From the NCBI GenBank assembly GCA_963737445.1, contig CAVTSO010000019.1, forward strand, positions 248,001-312,000: DNA of 64,000 nt, written 5' to 3'. The stretch is from JAICYJ01 sp963737445. GTDB lineage: Bacteria; Actinomycetota; Thermoleophilia; Gaiellales; JAICJC01. Under the pieces are notes generated by a model. The model saw nothing but the letters and a program-made list of their open reading frames with translations, was not told the DNA's origin and ran no database searches. Below are positions 41,162 to 51,474 of this stretch, in pieces. Position 1 is the stretch's first letter, and the number at the start of each line of letters is the position of its first letter. The translations under genes were made by a program, and so were the position numbers.

Positions 41162-41931
41162 CCGAGATCCTGCTGACACGAGACGGCCCGGTCACGACCC
41201 TCACCATCAACCGGCCCGAGGTGCGAAACGCGATCGGCCCGTCGCTGATCGCGCAGCTGACCCAGATCTTCGCCGCGCTGGCCATGGACGACTCGCGCGT
41301 GATGGTGCTGACCGGCGCCGGCAGCGCCTTCTCGGCCGGCGCCGACATCGACTGGATGCGCGCCAGCCGCGACCTGGGGCACGAGCAGAACGTCGGCGAC
41401 GCGGCCGCCGCCCGCACCATGTTCGAGACGATCGACTCCTTCCCCAAGCCCGTGATCGCACGCGTGAACGGCCACGCACTGGGCGGTGGCGTCGGCCTTG
41501 TTGCCTGCGCCGACGTCGCGATCACGGTGCCGCACGCCATGTTCGGGTTCTCCGAGGTGCGCCTGGGCCTGATCCCGGCCATGATCTCCCCCTACGTGCT
41601 GCGCGCGATCGGGCCCGGCCACGCCCGCGCGCTGTTCACCAGCGGCCGCCGCTTCGGGGCGGCCGAGGCGCTGTCGCTCGGCCTCGTCCACGCCGTCGTC
41701 GAGCCGGCCGACCTGGACGCCGCGGTGGCCGAGGCCGCTGCCGACATGCTGCGCGGCGGGCCGGTCGCGATCGCCGAGGCCAAGCGCCTGATCCGCGACG
41801 CCACCGCACCGCTGGCGCTGCCCGACCTGGCCGAGCGGCTGGCCGCCGTGCGGGCCGGCCCCGAGGGCCAGGAGGGCCTGACCGCGTTCCTGGAGAAACG
41901 GGACCCGGGATGGACATCCGGCGCATCCTGA
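41158..41931 (+). CDS. liuC: Methylglutaconyl-CoA hydratase
   Basis: 257-aa crotonase converting 3-methylglutaconyl-CoA to HMG-CoA. Unlike the hydratase at 20.7 kb it has Gly in place of the first catalytic Glu (GHALGGGVGLVACAD), with the second Glu kept (FGFSEVRLGLIPAMISPYV). This pattern is typical of LiuC-type hydratases. The position between the two carboxylase genes fixes the role. GTG start at 41158 overlaps liuB (GTGA); its end overlaps liuD by 22 nt. Confidence 0.92.
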
Positions 41932-43626
41932 TCGCCAACCGCGGCGAGATCGCGGTGCGCGTGATCCGCGCCTGCCGGGAGCTCGGCATCGATCCGATCG
42001 CCGCCTACGAGCCGGACGATCGCGACGCGCTGCACGTCGCGCTGGCCGCCGGGGCGCGCGAGGTGGACAGCTACCTGGACGCCGACGGGCTGGTGGCTGC
42101 GGCCGAAGGCTGCGATGCCCTCCACCCCGGCTACGGCTACCTGGCCGAGAACGCCGCTTTCGCCGAGGCGGTCGCACGCGCCGGGCGTCCGCTGGATCGG
42201 CCCCCCTCCCTCGGCCATGCGGGCGCTGGGCGACAAGATCGAGGCCCGCCGGCTGGCCGAGGCGGCCGGCGTCCCCGTCATGCCCGGCTACGCCGGAGTG
42301 CTGCTGGACGACGAGACGCTGCTGGCCGAGGGCCTGCGGCTCGGCCCGCCGCTGCTCGTGAAGGCCGCGGCCGGCGGCGGCGGCCGCGGCATGCGTGAGG
42401 TGGACGACCCCGCAGACCTTCACGGCGCGGTCGCTGCGGCCCGTCGCGAGGCCGCCGCGGCGTTCGGGGACGACCGCGTCTTCCTCGAGCGGCGGCTGGC
42501 CGCCGCCCGCCACGTTGAGGTGCAGATCCTGTGCGACTCCCACGGCCGCGCCGTGCACCTGGGCGAGCGCGACTGCTCGATCCAGCGGCGCCACCAGAAG
42601 ATCATCGAGGAATCCCCCTCGCCGGCCGTCGACGGCGAGCTGCGCTTGCAGCTGGGCGAGGCGGCGCTGGCGGTGGCCGCGGCGGCCGGGTACGAGGGCG
42701 CCGGTACCGTCGAGTTCCTGCTCGACGCTGACGGCGGCTGGTGGTTCCTGGAGCTGAATGCGCGCCTGCAGGTCGAGCACCCGGTCACCGAGGCCGTCTG
42801 CGGCATCGACCTGGTACGCGCCCAGATCGAGGTGGCCGCCGGCCTGCCGCTGGAGCTGGAGCAGGCCGACGTCGTCCCCCGCGGACACGCCATCGAAGGC
42901 CGCGTCTACGCTGAGGATCCGGCCGCCGGCTTCCTGCCCGCAACCGGGACGCTGCACCGCTTCCGGCTGCCGGCCTGGCCCGGGGTGCGCTGCGACAGCG
43001 GTGTCCGCGAGGGCGACGCCGTCGGCACCCGCTACGACCCGCTGCTCGCCAAGCTGATCGCCCACGCCGGTGACCGCGACGCCTGCGTCGAGAAGCTGGC
43101 GGCCGCCCTCGCCGACACGGTCGTCCTGGGCGTGACCACCAACCTCGGCTTCCTGCGCTGGGCGCTCGGCCACCGCCGGTTCCGAAGCGGCGAGGCGACC
43201 ACGGCGTTCGTCGCCGAGGAGTGGTCGCCGGAGCTGGTGCCACCCCTGCCCGAGGGCGTCGCGGCCGGCGGAGACGACCTCTGGCACCAGCTGGCGGACG
43301 ACGGCGCCGGCGACGACCCGGAGTTGATCGTCGAGGGCGAGCACGCCCTGTACCGCGGCTGGGCCTACCGGCTGGCGGCGGACGACCAAGAGCCGGTCGC
43401 CATCGCAGCCGCCGCCGGATCGCTGTCGGCGCCGATGCCGGGAACCGTGCTCGAGGTGCTGGTGTCACCGGGCGACGTCGTCTCCGCCGGCCAGGTGCTG
43501 GTGCTGCTCGAGGCGATGAAGATGGAGCTGGCCGTGCACGCGCCCGCGGATGGCACCGTCTCGGCGGTGCACGTGTCAGGCGGCGAACTGGTGCGCGCCG
43601 GCCAGCCGCTGGCGGAGGTCGAGTGA
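41910..43626 (+). pseudogene. liuD: Methylcrotonyl-CoA carboxylase alpha subunit, one frameshift
   Basis: Biotin carboxylase plus biotin carrier subunit. It starts MDIRRILIANRGEIAVRVIR. The frame breaks at about 42187, inside the expected AGRVRWIGPPPSAM, and is restored by adding CG (GGGCGTCC to GGGCGCGTCC). After it come AAAGGGGRGMR (ATP loop), ERDCSIQRRHQKIIEE, LELNARLQVEHPVTE, and the C-terminal carrier domain with the biotinyl Lys in LLEAMKMELAV. All key residues are intact. Ends overlap liuC and the lyase gene. Confidence 0.9.
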
Positions 43627-44477
43627 CCCCGGCCCGCGTCACCGTGGTCGAGGTGGGGCCCCGCGACGGCCTCCAGAACGAGGCCGCGATCGTCCCCACC
43701 GCCGCCAAGGTGCGGTTCATCGAGATGCTGGCCGCAGCCGGCCTGCCGGTGGTCGAGGCCACCTCGTTCGTGCACCCGGCCGCGGTGCCACAGCTGGCCG
43801 ACGCCGACCAGGTGCTGCCCGCGATCGCCCGCCGGCTCGGGGTCCGCTACCCGGTGCTGGTGCCGAACATGCGCGGCATGGAGCGCGCCATCGCCGCCGG
43901 CGCCGATGCGATCGCGGTGTTCGCCGCAGCCTCGGAGGCCTTCTCGCAGGCCAACATCCGCATGACCATCGCCGAGTCGCTGGAGGCGTTCGCGCCCGTC
44001 CTGGACGCCGCGCGGGCTGCCGGCATGTGGACGCGCGGCTACGTGTCGACGGCCTTCGGCTGCCCCTACCAGGGCGAGGTCGACCCGGCCGCCGGCGCCG
44101 ACGTGGCGGTCGCGCTGGCCAAGCTCGGCTGCGACCAGATCTCGATCGGCGACACGATCGGGGTGGCCGAGCCGGACGACGTGGGCCGCGTCCTTTCACC
44201 GCTGCTCGAGCGGGTGCCGGCCGAGCGGCTGGCATTGCACCTCCACGACACGCGCGGCCGCGCCATCGACAACGCCGAGGCCGGACTGCACCTGGGCATC
44301 ACCACCTTCGACGCCTCCGCGTCAGGCCTGGGAGGATGCCCGTTCGCACCCGGTGCGCCCGGCAACCTGGCAACCGAGACGCTGGTCTCATGGCTGCACG
44401 GCCTCGGCATCGAAACCGGCGTGGACGAGCCCGCGCTGCTCGCGGCGTCCGCCTACATCCGCTCCCAGCTGGTCTAG
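43623..44477 (+). CDS. mvaB: Hydroxymethylglutaryl-CoA lyase
   Basis: Cleaves HMG-CoA to acetyl-CoA and acetoacetate, last step of leucine breakdown; 284 aa TIM barrel. Motifs are VEVGPRDGLQNE (catalytic Arg/Asp), EATSFVHPAAVPQLADA, LHLHDTRGRAIDNA (metal His pair) and SGLGGCPFAPGAPGN with the active-site Cys. GTG at 43623 overlaps liuD (GTGA). The stop shares CTAG with the converging cyclophilin gene. Confidence 0.95.
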   Translation: MTPARVTVVEVGPRDGLQNEAAIVPTAAKVRFIEMLAAAGLPVVEATSFVHPAAVPQLADADQVLPAIARRLGVRYPVLVPNMRGMERAIAAGADAIAVFAAASEAFSQANIRMTIAESLEAFAPVLDAARAAGMWTRGYVSTAFGCPYQGEVDPAAGADVAVALAKLGCDQISIGDTIGVAEPDDVGRVLSPLLERVPAERLALHLHDTRGRAIDNAEAGLHLGITTFDASASGLGGCPFAPGAPGNLATETLVSWLHGLGIETGVDEPALLAASAYIRSQLV

Positions 44478-44935
44478 GAGACCTTCACGCTCTCCAAGCG
44501 CACGTCCTCGACCGGACGGTCGCGGGCGTCGGTCTCGATCGCCTGGATCGTGTCGACCACGTCCATGCCGCCCGTCACCTGGCCGAACGCCGTGTGCTTG
44601 CCGTCCAGCCACGGCGTCGCCGGCGCGGTCACGATGAAGAACTGGCTGCCGTTGGTGTTGGGGCCGGCGTTGGCCATGGCCAGCGTGCCGCGCACGATCG
44701 GGTGGTCGTTGATCTCGTCGTCGAACTTGTAACCGGGGCCGCCGGTGCCGATGCCCTCCGGGCACCCGCCCTGAATCATGAAGTCGGGGATCACGCGGTG
44801 GAAGACCAGCCCGTCGTAGAAGCCCTCCCCGGCCAGCTTGGTGAAGTTGGCCACGGTCTTGGGCGCGTCGTCGGAGAACAGCTCCAGCTCGATCGTTCCG
44901 TGGTTGGTCTCGATGGTGGCGTTGGCGTTGGCCAT
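44474..44935 (-). CDS. Peptidyl-prolyl cis-trans isomerase, cyclophilin type
   Basis: 153-aa cytoplasmic cyclophilin. Active-site segments are VFHRVIPDFMIQGG (Arg-Phe catalytic core), GTLAMANAGPNTNGSQFFI and LDGKHTAFGQV. No signal peptide. The ATG at 44935 has GGAG upstream, and a TACAGT box at 44968-44973 gives a leader of about 25 nt; a longer in-frame start at 45010 would overlap the divergent DUF805 gene and is not used. Confidence 0.95.
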   Translation of the reverse strand: MANANATIETNHGTIELELFSDDAPKTVANFTKLAGEGFYDGLVFHRVIPDFMIQGGCPEGIGTGGPGYKFDDEINDHPIVRGTLAMANAGPNTNGSQFFIVTAPATPWLDGKHTAFGQVTGGMDVVDTIQAIETDARDRPVEDVRLESVKVS

Positions 44936-45004
44936 GTCGGGCTCCAGTGGTCGCGTTGAGGTCCCGCACTGTAGTCCGTCCGACCGGCGCGTCAGTCTGC
45001 CGAC

Positions 45005-45478
45005 ATGCACTGGTACACCGACGTCATCAAGAAGTACGCGGTTTTCAACGGGCGAGCGGCGCGTCCCGAGTTCTGGTGGTTCGTGCTGTTCAACGTGATC
45101 ATCGCCGCCGTGATCAATCTCGTCTTCAGCGCGATCGGCGGACGCAACAGCGGACAGGTCGTCAGCGACCTCTACTCGCTGGCCGTGCTGCTACCCAGTC
45201 TCGGCGTCGGCATCCGGCGCCTGCACGACACGAACCGCACCGGCTGGTGGTACCTGCTCGTCTTCATCCCGGTCATCGGCTGGATCGTGCTGATCGTGTT
45301 CCTGGCATTGGCGAGCGACCCTGGGTCGAACAAGTACGGGCCGAACCCGCAGAACCCCGACGCGGGAGCGGGTGGCATGCAGTTCGATCCGCAGACCGGC
45401 GAGCGCCTGTCGCCGATGCCGCGGTTCGATCCGCAGACCGGTCAGCCGCTGGAGCCACCGTCCGACCCGCCCGCCTGA
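45005..45478 (+). CDS. DUF805 membrane protein
   Basis: 157-aa protein of the DUF805 family: N-terminal MHWYTDVIKKYAVFNGRAARPEFWWF followed by three to four membrane segments and the conserved GIRRLHDTNRTGWWYLL. The C-terminal tail of about 45 aa is soluble and contains a tandem repeat FDPQTGERL/FDPQTGQPL, encoded by an 18-nt direct repeat (45382-45399 and 45424-45441). The function of the family is unknown. CAGTCT 6 nt before the ATG is a near-match to the leaderless box pattern. Confidence 0.88.
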   Translation: MHWYTDVIKKYAVFNGRAARPEFWWFVLFNVIIAAVINLVFSAIGGRNSGQVVSDLYSLAVLLPSLGVGIRRLHDTNRTGWWYLLVFIPVIGWIVLIVFLALASDPGSNKYGPNPQNPDAGAGGMQFDPQTGERLSPMPRFDPQTGQPLEPPSDPPA

Positions 45479-45491
45479 CGGTCCCCGGCTC

Positions 45492-48400
45492 TCAGCGCGA
45501 TGCGCAACGGCCGAGCGCCGGCTCGGCGCCGACCTGCTCGTAGACGGCGCGGGCCTCCCCCACGCGACCCATCAGCTCCAGACAGCGGGCCTGCTCGAAC
45601 ACGCACCCGAGCTGCCGGAAGCCGGCCTCGGCCCTGGCCAGCGCCAGCTCGTCGCCGGCCAGGCCGCGGGCGCGATCGATCTGGGCAACGGCTCGCGGCA
45701 GCTGATCGGTGCCGCCGAGCGCGTCGAGCGTGGCCAGCGTCTCGTCGAGGTCGTCCCAGCGCTCGAGCGCAGCCTGCGCCTCGGCGGTGATTGCGAGCAC
45801 CCAGATCCGCGAGAACGGCACCGCCGCCACCCGCTCAAGCGCCAGCTGCGGCTCGCCGGCGCCGAGCAGCGCGTGCGCGACGATCAGATCGAACTGGGCC
45901 GGCACGCGCCCGATCCGCTGCTCGATCGTGTCGGCCCGCTCGTTCTGGCCGCGCAGCAGGTGCACCGCCGCGGCCACGCCGCCGACCAGGCCCGGCACGT
46001 TCAGGCGCCGGCCCGGGCCGTCCTGACGGAACACCTCAAGGAAGCTGTCGTGGGCGCGCAGCGCGTCGTCCCAGCGATCCCAGTAGAAGTACGCCTCGAC
46101 GCGCGTGCGCGCCGGGTATGCCACCCACCGGCGGTCGCCGCCGGCCACCAGCTCGTCGGCGAGATCCGCCGCCGCCACGGCTCCGGCGTAGTCGCCAAGG
46201 GCGGTGCGATGGCGGGCCGTGGCCGCGCAGATGTCCATCTGCTCCTCGCGGAAGGCGATGCTCCGGATCAGCGACATGCGCCGCTCGAAGGCCTCGGACG
46301 CCTCGTCGTAGCGCCGCAGCGCCACCAGCAGCGTTGCCCGCGCGTCCAGCGCGGCCGAGATCACGAGCGGCCCCGAGCGCTCCAGCCGCTCGGCGATCGC
46401 GAGCGCCTGGTTGGCCACCTCCAGCGCCTGCTCCTGGGGCGGATCGGTGTGCTCGAACCGCCACACCACCAGCGCCTTGGCGACCAGCAGCCGGGCCTGC
46501 AGCACCGACGCGTCGGCCAAGAGCGCATTGCGCAGGCCGTCGGAGATCTCGGCCTCGATCGCCTCGCGGGTCGGTGCCGCCCGCAGGTGCAGGCCGCCCC
46601 AGCGGGTGGGCAGGTCAACCCACTTCCAGGACAGCCGTGCCATATCGTGCTCGCCCAGGCCGGCCCGGTGGCCGTGCTCCAGCGCCTGGCCGTAGGCGTC
46701 GAGCGCGTCGTCGAGCTGCTCGGCCATCCAGTAGGCGTCGCCGACGGCCTCGGCTGCCAGCGCGCGGTCGCGCTCGCCGTTGGCAAGCGCCTGGGCCAGC
46801 CCCGCCTGGCGCAGGGCCAGGCCATGGGCGTACACCTTGCGCGCCTCCGACGCCGCCCGCAGCAGCATGCGGACGGCATCCGGTCGCGCCTCAGCCGTGC
46901 CCAGCGACACAGCCGACGCGTAGTGGCCGGCCACGGTCTGCGGCTCGGCGTCGCGGCGGCCCTCCAGCCAGCGGGCCAGCTGCATGTGGATCCTGCCCCG
47001 CTCGCTGCGCGGCATCGTCTCGTAGGCGACGTCACGGATCAGCACGTGCTTGAAGCCCCAGCCGGAGCCGAGCGCGATCAGCAGGTCGCGACGCGACAGG
47101 TTGGCGATCAGCCGCTTGTGCACGCCCTCCGGATTGACCACCGCCAGCTCCTCCTCGCCGAACGTGCGACCGATCACGGCCGCCCGCTGCATGAAGCGCT
47201 TCTCCTCGACCGGCAGCAGGTCGAGGCGCGCCGCGATCACGCCCTGCACGGTCAGCGGCATCGCGTCGCCGCCCTCCGCGGCCATGGCCAGCAGCTCCTC
47301 GAGGAAGAACGGGTTGCCCCCGGCCAGCTCGACCGCCTGCCGCGCGTCCTCATCGTCGGACGGCAGCGCTCCGGCCAGGCGCTGCATCTCGGACTGCTCG
47401 ATCGCGTCCAGCGTGACAACGGTCGCGTTCCGGATCCCGGAGCCCCAGTCCGGTCGCGCCCGCAGCAGATCGTCCCTCGCCATGCAGAGGATCACCAGCG
47501 GCCCGCGGGTATCGCCGGTGGCAAGCGACTCCACCAGGTCGAGCAGCGCCGGCTCCGCCCAGTGCACGTCCTCGAGCACCACCAGCACCGGCTGCAGGCC
47601 GGACAGCGCCGTCAGCACCAGGCGCCATGCATCGCGGCCGCGGCCCATGTCCTCGAAGTCGTCGTCGGGCGGCGGCGAGGGGTCGTCGTCGCCGGACAGG
47701 CCCGCGGTGCGAAGCACGTCGTCGATCTCCCGCTCACGGCCGTCGCCCAGCAGCGCGCGCAGGCGCGCCTCGGCTTGACTCCGGGCCTGGTCACGCTGCG
47801 CCTCGCCGGCGATGTCGGCAGCTCGCAGCAGCACATCCGACAGCGGCGCGTAGGGACCGCCCTCGCCGTAGGGCAGGCAGCGTCCCAGCCACACGACCGG
47901 AGGCTGCGGCTGCAGCTGCAGCTCGATCACGACCTCCTCCGCCAGCCGGCTCTTGCCGATGCCGGGCTCGCCGATCACCGTGATCAGATGCGGACGCCGG
48001 TGCTCGACGGCGCGCGACACCAGCGAGGTGATCAGCGAGAGCTCGCCGGTGCGCCCCACGAACGGCCCCCGGGAACGACGCCGGCGGTAGGCGGTGGCGG
48101 GCGCGACGCCCGCCACCGCATACGCGAGCACCGGCCCGCCGCGGCCCTTCACGACCAGTGACCGCGGCTGCACGGTGCGAACGATCGGCTCCAGAGCCCG
48201 GAAGGTGGGCTCGCCGATCAGCACCTCGCCGGGCTCGGCCGCCTGCTGCAGGCGTGCGGCCAGGTTCACGATCTCGCCCGTCACCAGGAAGTCGCGGCCG
48301 GGCGTGGTGCCGGCGACGACAACGCCCGTGTAGATGCCGACCCGCAGGTCGCAGTCGACGCCGTGCCGGCGCCCGACGCTGGTCAGCCGCGAGATCATGG

Positions 48401-48821
48401 TCAGCGCCGCGCGGACGGCCCGCTCGGGGTCGTCCTCGTGCGACTGGGGAACGCCGAACACGGCCATCACGGCATCGCCGATGAACTTCTCGACCGTACC
48501 GCCGAATGCGGCGGCCGCCTGCGACAGCTCGCTGTAGACATCGGCCAGCAGCGCGCGCAGGTGCTCCGCGTCGACCCGCATCGCCAGCTCGGTCGAACCG
48601 GCCAGATCGGCGAACAGCACGGTGGCCAGCTTGCGCTCTTCGCCGCCGGCCGACACCTGGGTCAGCGGACGGCCGCAGTTGGGACAGAAGCGTGCGCCGT
48701 CGGGCACGGCGCTGCCGCAGGCCGGGCAGGTCAAACCGGGTGCCTGGTGCAGCGCCTGTCCACGATGAGGAGTCCCATGAGGGCCGTAGGATACCCTTGC
48801 GCGGTTCCCTCTCCCGACCAC
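45492..48821 (-). CDS. Zinc-ribbon / class III nucleotidyl cyclase / AAA ATPase / TPR regulator
   Basis: About 1109 aa. Order: double-Cys zinc ribbon at 31-52 (CPACGSAVPDGARFCPNCG); class III cyclase domain at about 60-235 with metal Asp residues in LFADLAGST and KFIGDAVMAVFG and the VNLAARL segment; P-loop ATPase at about 250-600 (GEPGIGKSRLAEE); then a helical, TPR-like half. This architecture is common in actinobacteria and suggests ATP- or cAMP-linked signalling. The start is uncertain: GTG at 48821 is the longest, but TTG at 48734 would give MTCPACG, as in relatives. It diverges from pepA. Confidence 0.88.
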   Translation of the reverse strand: MVGRGNRARVSYGPHGTPHRGQALHQAPGLTCPACGSAVPDGARFCPNCGRPLTQVSAGGEERKLATVLFADLAGSTELAMRVDAEHLRALLADVYSELSQAAAAFGGTVEKFIGDAVMAVFGVPQSHEDDPERAVRAALTMISRLTSVGRRHGVDCDLRVGIYTGVVVAGTTPGRDFLVTGEIVNLAARLQQAAEPGEVLIGEPTFRALEPIVRTVQPRSLVVKGRGGPVLAYAVAGVAPATAYRRRRSRGPFVGRTGELSLITSLVSRAVEHRRPHLITVIGEPGIGKSRLAEEVVIELQLQPQPPVVWLGRCLPYGEGGPYAPLSDVLLRAADIAGEAQRDQARSQAEARLRALLGDGREREIDDVLRTAGLSGDDDPSPPPDDDFEDMGRGRDAWRLVLTALSGLQPVLVVLEDVHWAEPALLDLVESLATGDTRGPLVILCMARDDLLRARPDWGSGIRNATVVTLDAIEQSEMQRLAGALPSDDEDARQAVELAGGNPFFLEELLAMAAEGGDAMPLTVQGVIAARLDLLPVEEKRFMQRAAVIGRTFGEEELAVVNPEGVHKRLIANLSRRDLLIALGSGWGFKHVLIRDVAYETMPRSERGRIHMQLARWLEGRRDAEPQTVAGHYASAVSLGTAEARPDAVRMLLRAASEARKVYAHGLALRQAGLAQALANGERDRALAAEAVGDAYWMAEQLDDALDAYGQALEHGHRAGLGEHDMARLSWKWVDLPTRWGGLHLRAAPTREAIEAEISDGLRNALLADASVLQARLLVAKALVVWRFEHTDPPQEQALEVANQALAIAERLERSGPLVISAALDARATLLVALRRYDEASEAFERRMSLIRSIAFREEQMDICAATARHRTALGDYAGAVAAADLADELVAGGDRRWVAYPARTRVEAYFYWDRWDDALRAHDSFLEVFRQDGPGRRLNVPGLVGGVAAAVHLLRGQNERADTIEQRIGRVPAQFDLIVAHALLGAGEPQLALERVAAVPFSRIWVLAITAEAQAALERWDDLDETLATLDALGGTDQLPRAVAQIDRARGLAGDELALARAEAGFRQLGCVFEQARCLELMGRVGEARAVYEQVGAEPALGRCASR

Positions 48822-48832
48822 AGCGAGGACCC

Positions 48833-50338
48833 ATGAAGATCTCCACCTCCGCGGCGGCGCCGGCGATGGCCAACGTCGACATGCTGGCCGTTGCCGTCGC
48901 CAAGCCGGTCGCCCTGGAGGGCCCCGTCGCGGAGCTCGATCGCGCGCTCGGAGGCACCATCGGACGGCTGGTGAAGGCCGGCGAGATCCGGGGCACAGCC
49001 GACCAGGTGACCGTGCTGCACACCGAGGGACAGGGTGTGCGCGCGCGCCGGGTGGCGGTCGTCGGCCTAGGCAAGCGGCCGACGGCCGATGCCGAGTCGG
49101 TGCGAAACGCCGCCGGCGCCGCGGTGCGCAGCCTGGGCAGCGTGCGCGGCCGCACGCTCGCGTTCGTGCTGGACGGGCTGCCGGTGGACGCCGCCGTGGC
49201 GGCCCGCTGCGCGGTTGACGGCGCCGTCATCGGCAGCTACCGGTTCGACCGCTTCAAGACGTCGAAGACGGCCGACCGGCCGAAGCCGCCGACCGGGCTG
49301 GTGCTGCTGTCGCAGGAGCGCGCGGCGGGCGCAGCCGGGCGCCGCGCCGCGGTGGCGGCGGAGGCGGTCAACCGCGCCCGCGACCTGCAGCACATGCCCC
49401 CCAACCTGCTGGGCCCGGAGCAGCTGGCCGAGCGGGCCCGTGCGATCGCGGCCGCCCACCCGACCATGCGGGTCGAGGTCTGGGACGAGAAGAAGATCGC
49501 AGCCCGTGGGATGGGAGCGTTCGCGGCCGTAGCCCAGGCGTCCAGCCGGCCGGCCCGCCTGATCGTGCTCCGCCACACTCCGCGCAGCACCGCCCGGGCC
49601 GCCCGCAACGTGGTGCTCGGCATGGTCGGGAAGGGGCTCACCTTTGACAGCGGCGGTTACTCGCTGAAGCCGGCCACCGCGATGACCGGGATGAAGTTCG
49701 ACATGTCGGGCGCTGCGGCAGTGCTGGAGGCGTCGGGCGCGATCGCACAGCTGCAGCTCCCGCTGAAGTTCGTCTCGGTGGTGGGCGCCACCGAGAACAT
49801 GATCGACACCAACGCAATGCGGGTCGACGATGTTGTCACAGCGGCCAACGGAAAGACGATCGAGATCACCAACACCGACGCCGAGGGGCGGCTGGTGCTG
49901 GCCGACTGCCTGCACCACGCACGCTCCCTGGGCGCGACCCACATGGTCGATCTGGCCACGCTCACGGGCGGCGTCGTGGTCGCCCTCGGCGACTACCACG
50001 CCGGCCTGATGGGCCGCGACCAGGAGTGGGTCGACCGCATCATGACGGCCGGCGAGCGGGCCGGCGAGCACACCTGGCAGCTGCCACTGCACGAGACCTA
50101 CAAGCGCCTGTTCCGCTCCGAGATCGCCGACATGGCGAACTCCTCGACGATGCGGATGGCGCAGGCGCCCTACGCCGGCCAGTTTCTGCAGGAGTTCGCG
50201 GGCGAGGGCGCCTGGGCGCACCTGGACATCGCCGGCACGGCCGACCTGGCCCGCTCACGCGGCGACTACGTCGGCAAGGGCGGCAGCGGGTTCGGCGTGC
50301 GGCTGCTCGTCGAGCTGGCGGAGGCGCTCTGCGGATGA
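48833..50338 (+). CDS. pepA: Leucyl aminopeptidase (M17)
   Basis: 501-aa cytosolic metallopeptidase removing N-terminal residues. The di-metal centre motifs are GKGLTFDSGGYSLK, KFDMSGAAAV and NTDAEGRLVLADCLHHA; the N-terminal third is the variable domain that helps hexamer formation. The ATG at 48833 has AGGA 4 nt upstream and a TAGGAT box at 48787-48792. The stop overlaps the acyl-CoA dehydrogenase gene (ATGA). Confidence 0.95.
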   Translation: MKISTSAAAPAMANVDMLAVAVAKPVALEGPVAELDRALGGTIGRLVKAGEIRGTADQVTVLHTEGQGVRARRVAVVGLGKRPTADAESVRNAAGAAVRSLGSVRGRTLAFVLDGLPVDAAVAARCAVDGAVIGSYRFDRFKTSKTADRPKPPTGLVLLSQERAAGAAGRRAAVAAEAVNRARDLQHMPPNLLGPEQLAERARAIAAAHPTMRVEVWDEKKIAARGMGAFAAVAQASSRPARLIVLRHTPRSTARAARNVVLGMVGKGLTFDSGGYSLKPATAMTGMKFDMSGAAAVLEASGAIAQLQLPLKFVSVVGATENMIDTNAMRVDDVVTAANGKTIEITNTDAEGRLVLADCLHHARSLGATHMVDLATLTGGVVVALGDYHAGLMGRDQEWVDRIMTAGERAGEHTWQLPLHETYKRLFRSEIADMANSSTMRMAQAPYAGQFLQEFAGEGAWAHLDIAGTADLARSRGDYVGKGGSGFGVRLLVELAEALCG

Positions 50339-51474
50339 CGCTGGGCTACGACCTGTCCGACCAGCACGCGCAGCTCCGCGAGACGGTGCGGGCCTTCGCT
50401 GAGGGGCAGCTGGCGCCGGTCGCAGAGCAGCTCGACCGCGAGGGCCGGTTCCCCGCCGAGCTGGTGCAGGCAGCGGCGGAGCTGGGGCTGCTCGGCATCC
50501 CGTTGCCGGAGAGCGCCGGTGGATCGGGGTTCGACACGGTCGCCTACGCGATCGCGATCGAGGAGCTGGCGCGGGTAGACAGCTCCTTCGCGATCACGGT
50601 GGCCGCACACACCTCGCTGGGCACGATGCCGATCCACCTGTTCGGCAACGAGCAGCAGAAGCAGCGCTGGCTCGACGACCTGGCCTCCGGCCGCGGCCTG
50701 GGCGCGTTCGGGCTGACCGAGGCGGGCGCCGGCTCCGACGCCGGTGCCACCCGCACCACCGCGCGGCTGGACGGCGGCGAGTGGGTGATCGAGGGCTCGA
50801 AGATGTTCATCACCAACGCCGGCACGCCGTTGTCGAAGCTGGTGACGATCACCGCTCGCACGGGGCCTGACGAGGTGTCGAACATCGTGGTCGAGAACGG
50901 CACCGCCGGCTACGACCAGTCGCAGCCGCTGAAGAAGATGGGGTGGCGCTCGTCGGACACGCGGGAGCTGACGTTCACGGGCTGCCGGGTGCCGGAGCAA
51001 AACCTGCTGGGCCCCCGCGGCGAGGGCTTCCGGCAGTTCCTCGAGATCCTGGACGGCGGCCGCATCAGCGTGGCGGCGCTGGGGCTGGGCATGGCACAGG
51101 GCGCCTTCGAGATGGGGCTCAGCTACGCCCGCCAGCGCGAGCAGTTCGGGCGACCGATCGGGTCGTTCCAGGCCATCCAGTTCAAGCTGGCCGACATGGC
51201 GACCGAGGTCGAGGCGGCCCGCAACCTGGTCTACAAGGCGGCGTGGCTGAAGGACCAGGGCCGGCCGTTCGCGCAGCAGGCTGCGATCGCCAAGCTCTAC
51301 ACCGGCGAGTTGGCACGCCGCGCCTGCAACGAGTCGCTCCAGATCCACGGCGGGTACGGGTTCATGGACGAATATCCGATCAGCCGCTTCTACCGCGACG
51401 CCAAGGTACTCGAGATCGGCGAGGGCACGAACGAGGTGCAACGACTGGTGATCGCCCGCGGCCTGGGTCTGTGA
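50335..51474 (+). CDS. Acyl-CoA dehydrogenase
   Basis: 379-aa FAD enzyme making the 2,3 double bond of acyl-CoA, donating electrons to ETF. Signatures are LGAFGLTEAGAGSDAGA, WVIEGSKMFITNAG and QIHGGYGFMDEYPISRFYRD, and the predicted base Glu lies in EIGEGTNEVQR. Chain-length preference cannot be read. It overlaps pepA and the following membrane protein gene by 4 nt each. Confidence 0.95.
   Translation: MTLGYDLSDQHAQLRETVRAFAEGQLAPVAEQLDREGRFPAELVQAAAELGLLGIPLPESAGGSGFDTVAYAIAIEELARVDSSFAITVAAHTSLGTMPIHLFGNEQQKQRWLDDLASGRGLGAFGLTEAGAGSDAGATRTTARLDGGEWVIEGSKMFITNAGTPLSKLVTITARTGPDEVSNIVVENGTAGYDQSQPLKKMGWRSSDTRELTFTGCRVPEQNLLGPRGEGFRQFLEILDGGRISVAALGLGMAQGAFEMGLSYARQREQFGRPIGSFQAIQFKLADMATEVEAARNLVYKAAWLKDQGRPFAQQAAIAKLYTGELARRACNESLQIHGGYGFMDEYPISRFYRDAKVLEIGEGTNEVQRLVIARGLGL

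Noticed and set aside
45372..48161. 929-aa plus-strand open frame opposite the cyclase/AAA gene
   Set aside because: Composition is Arg/Gln/His/Pro-rich with no domain pattern; the minus strand gives a clear multi-domain protein. It is a GC-driven shadow.
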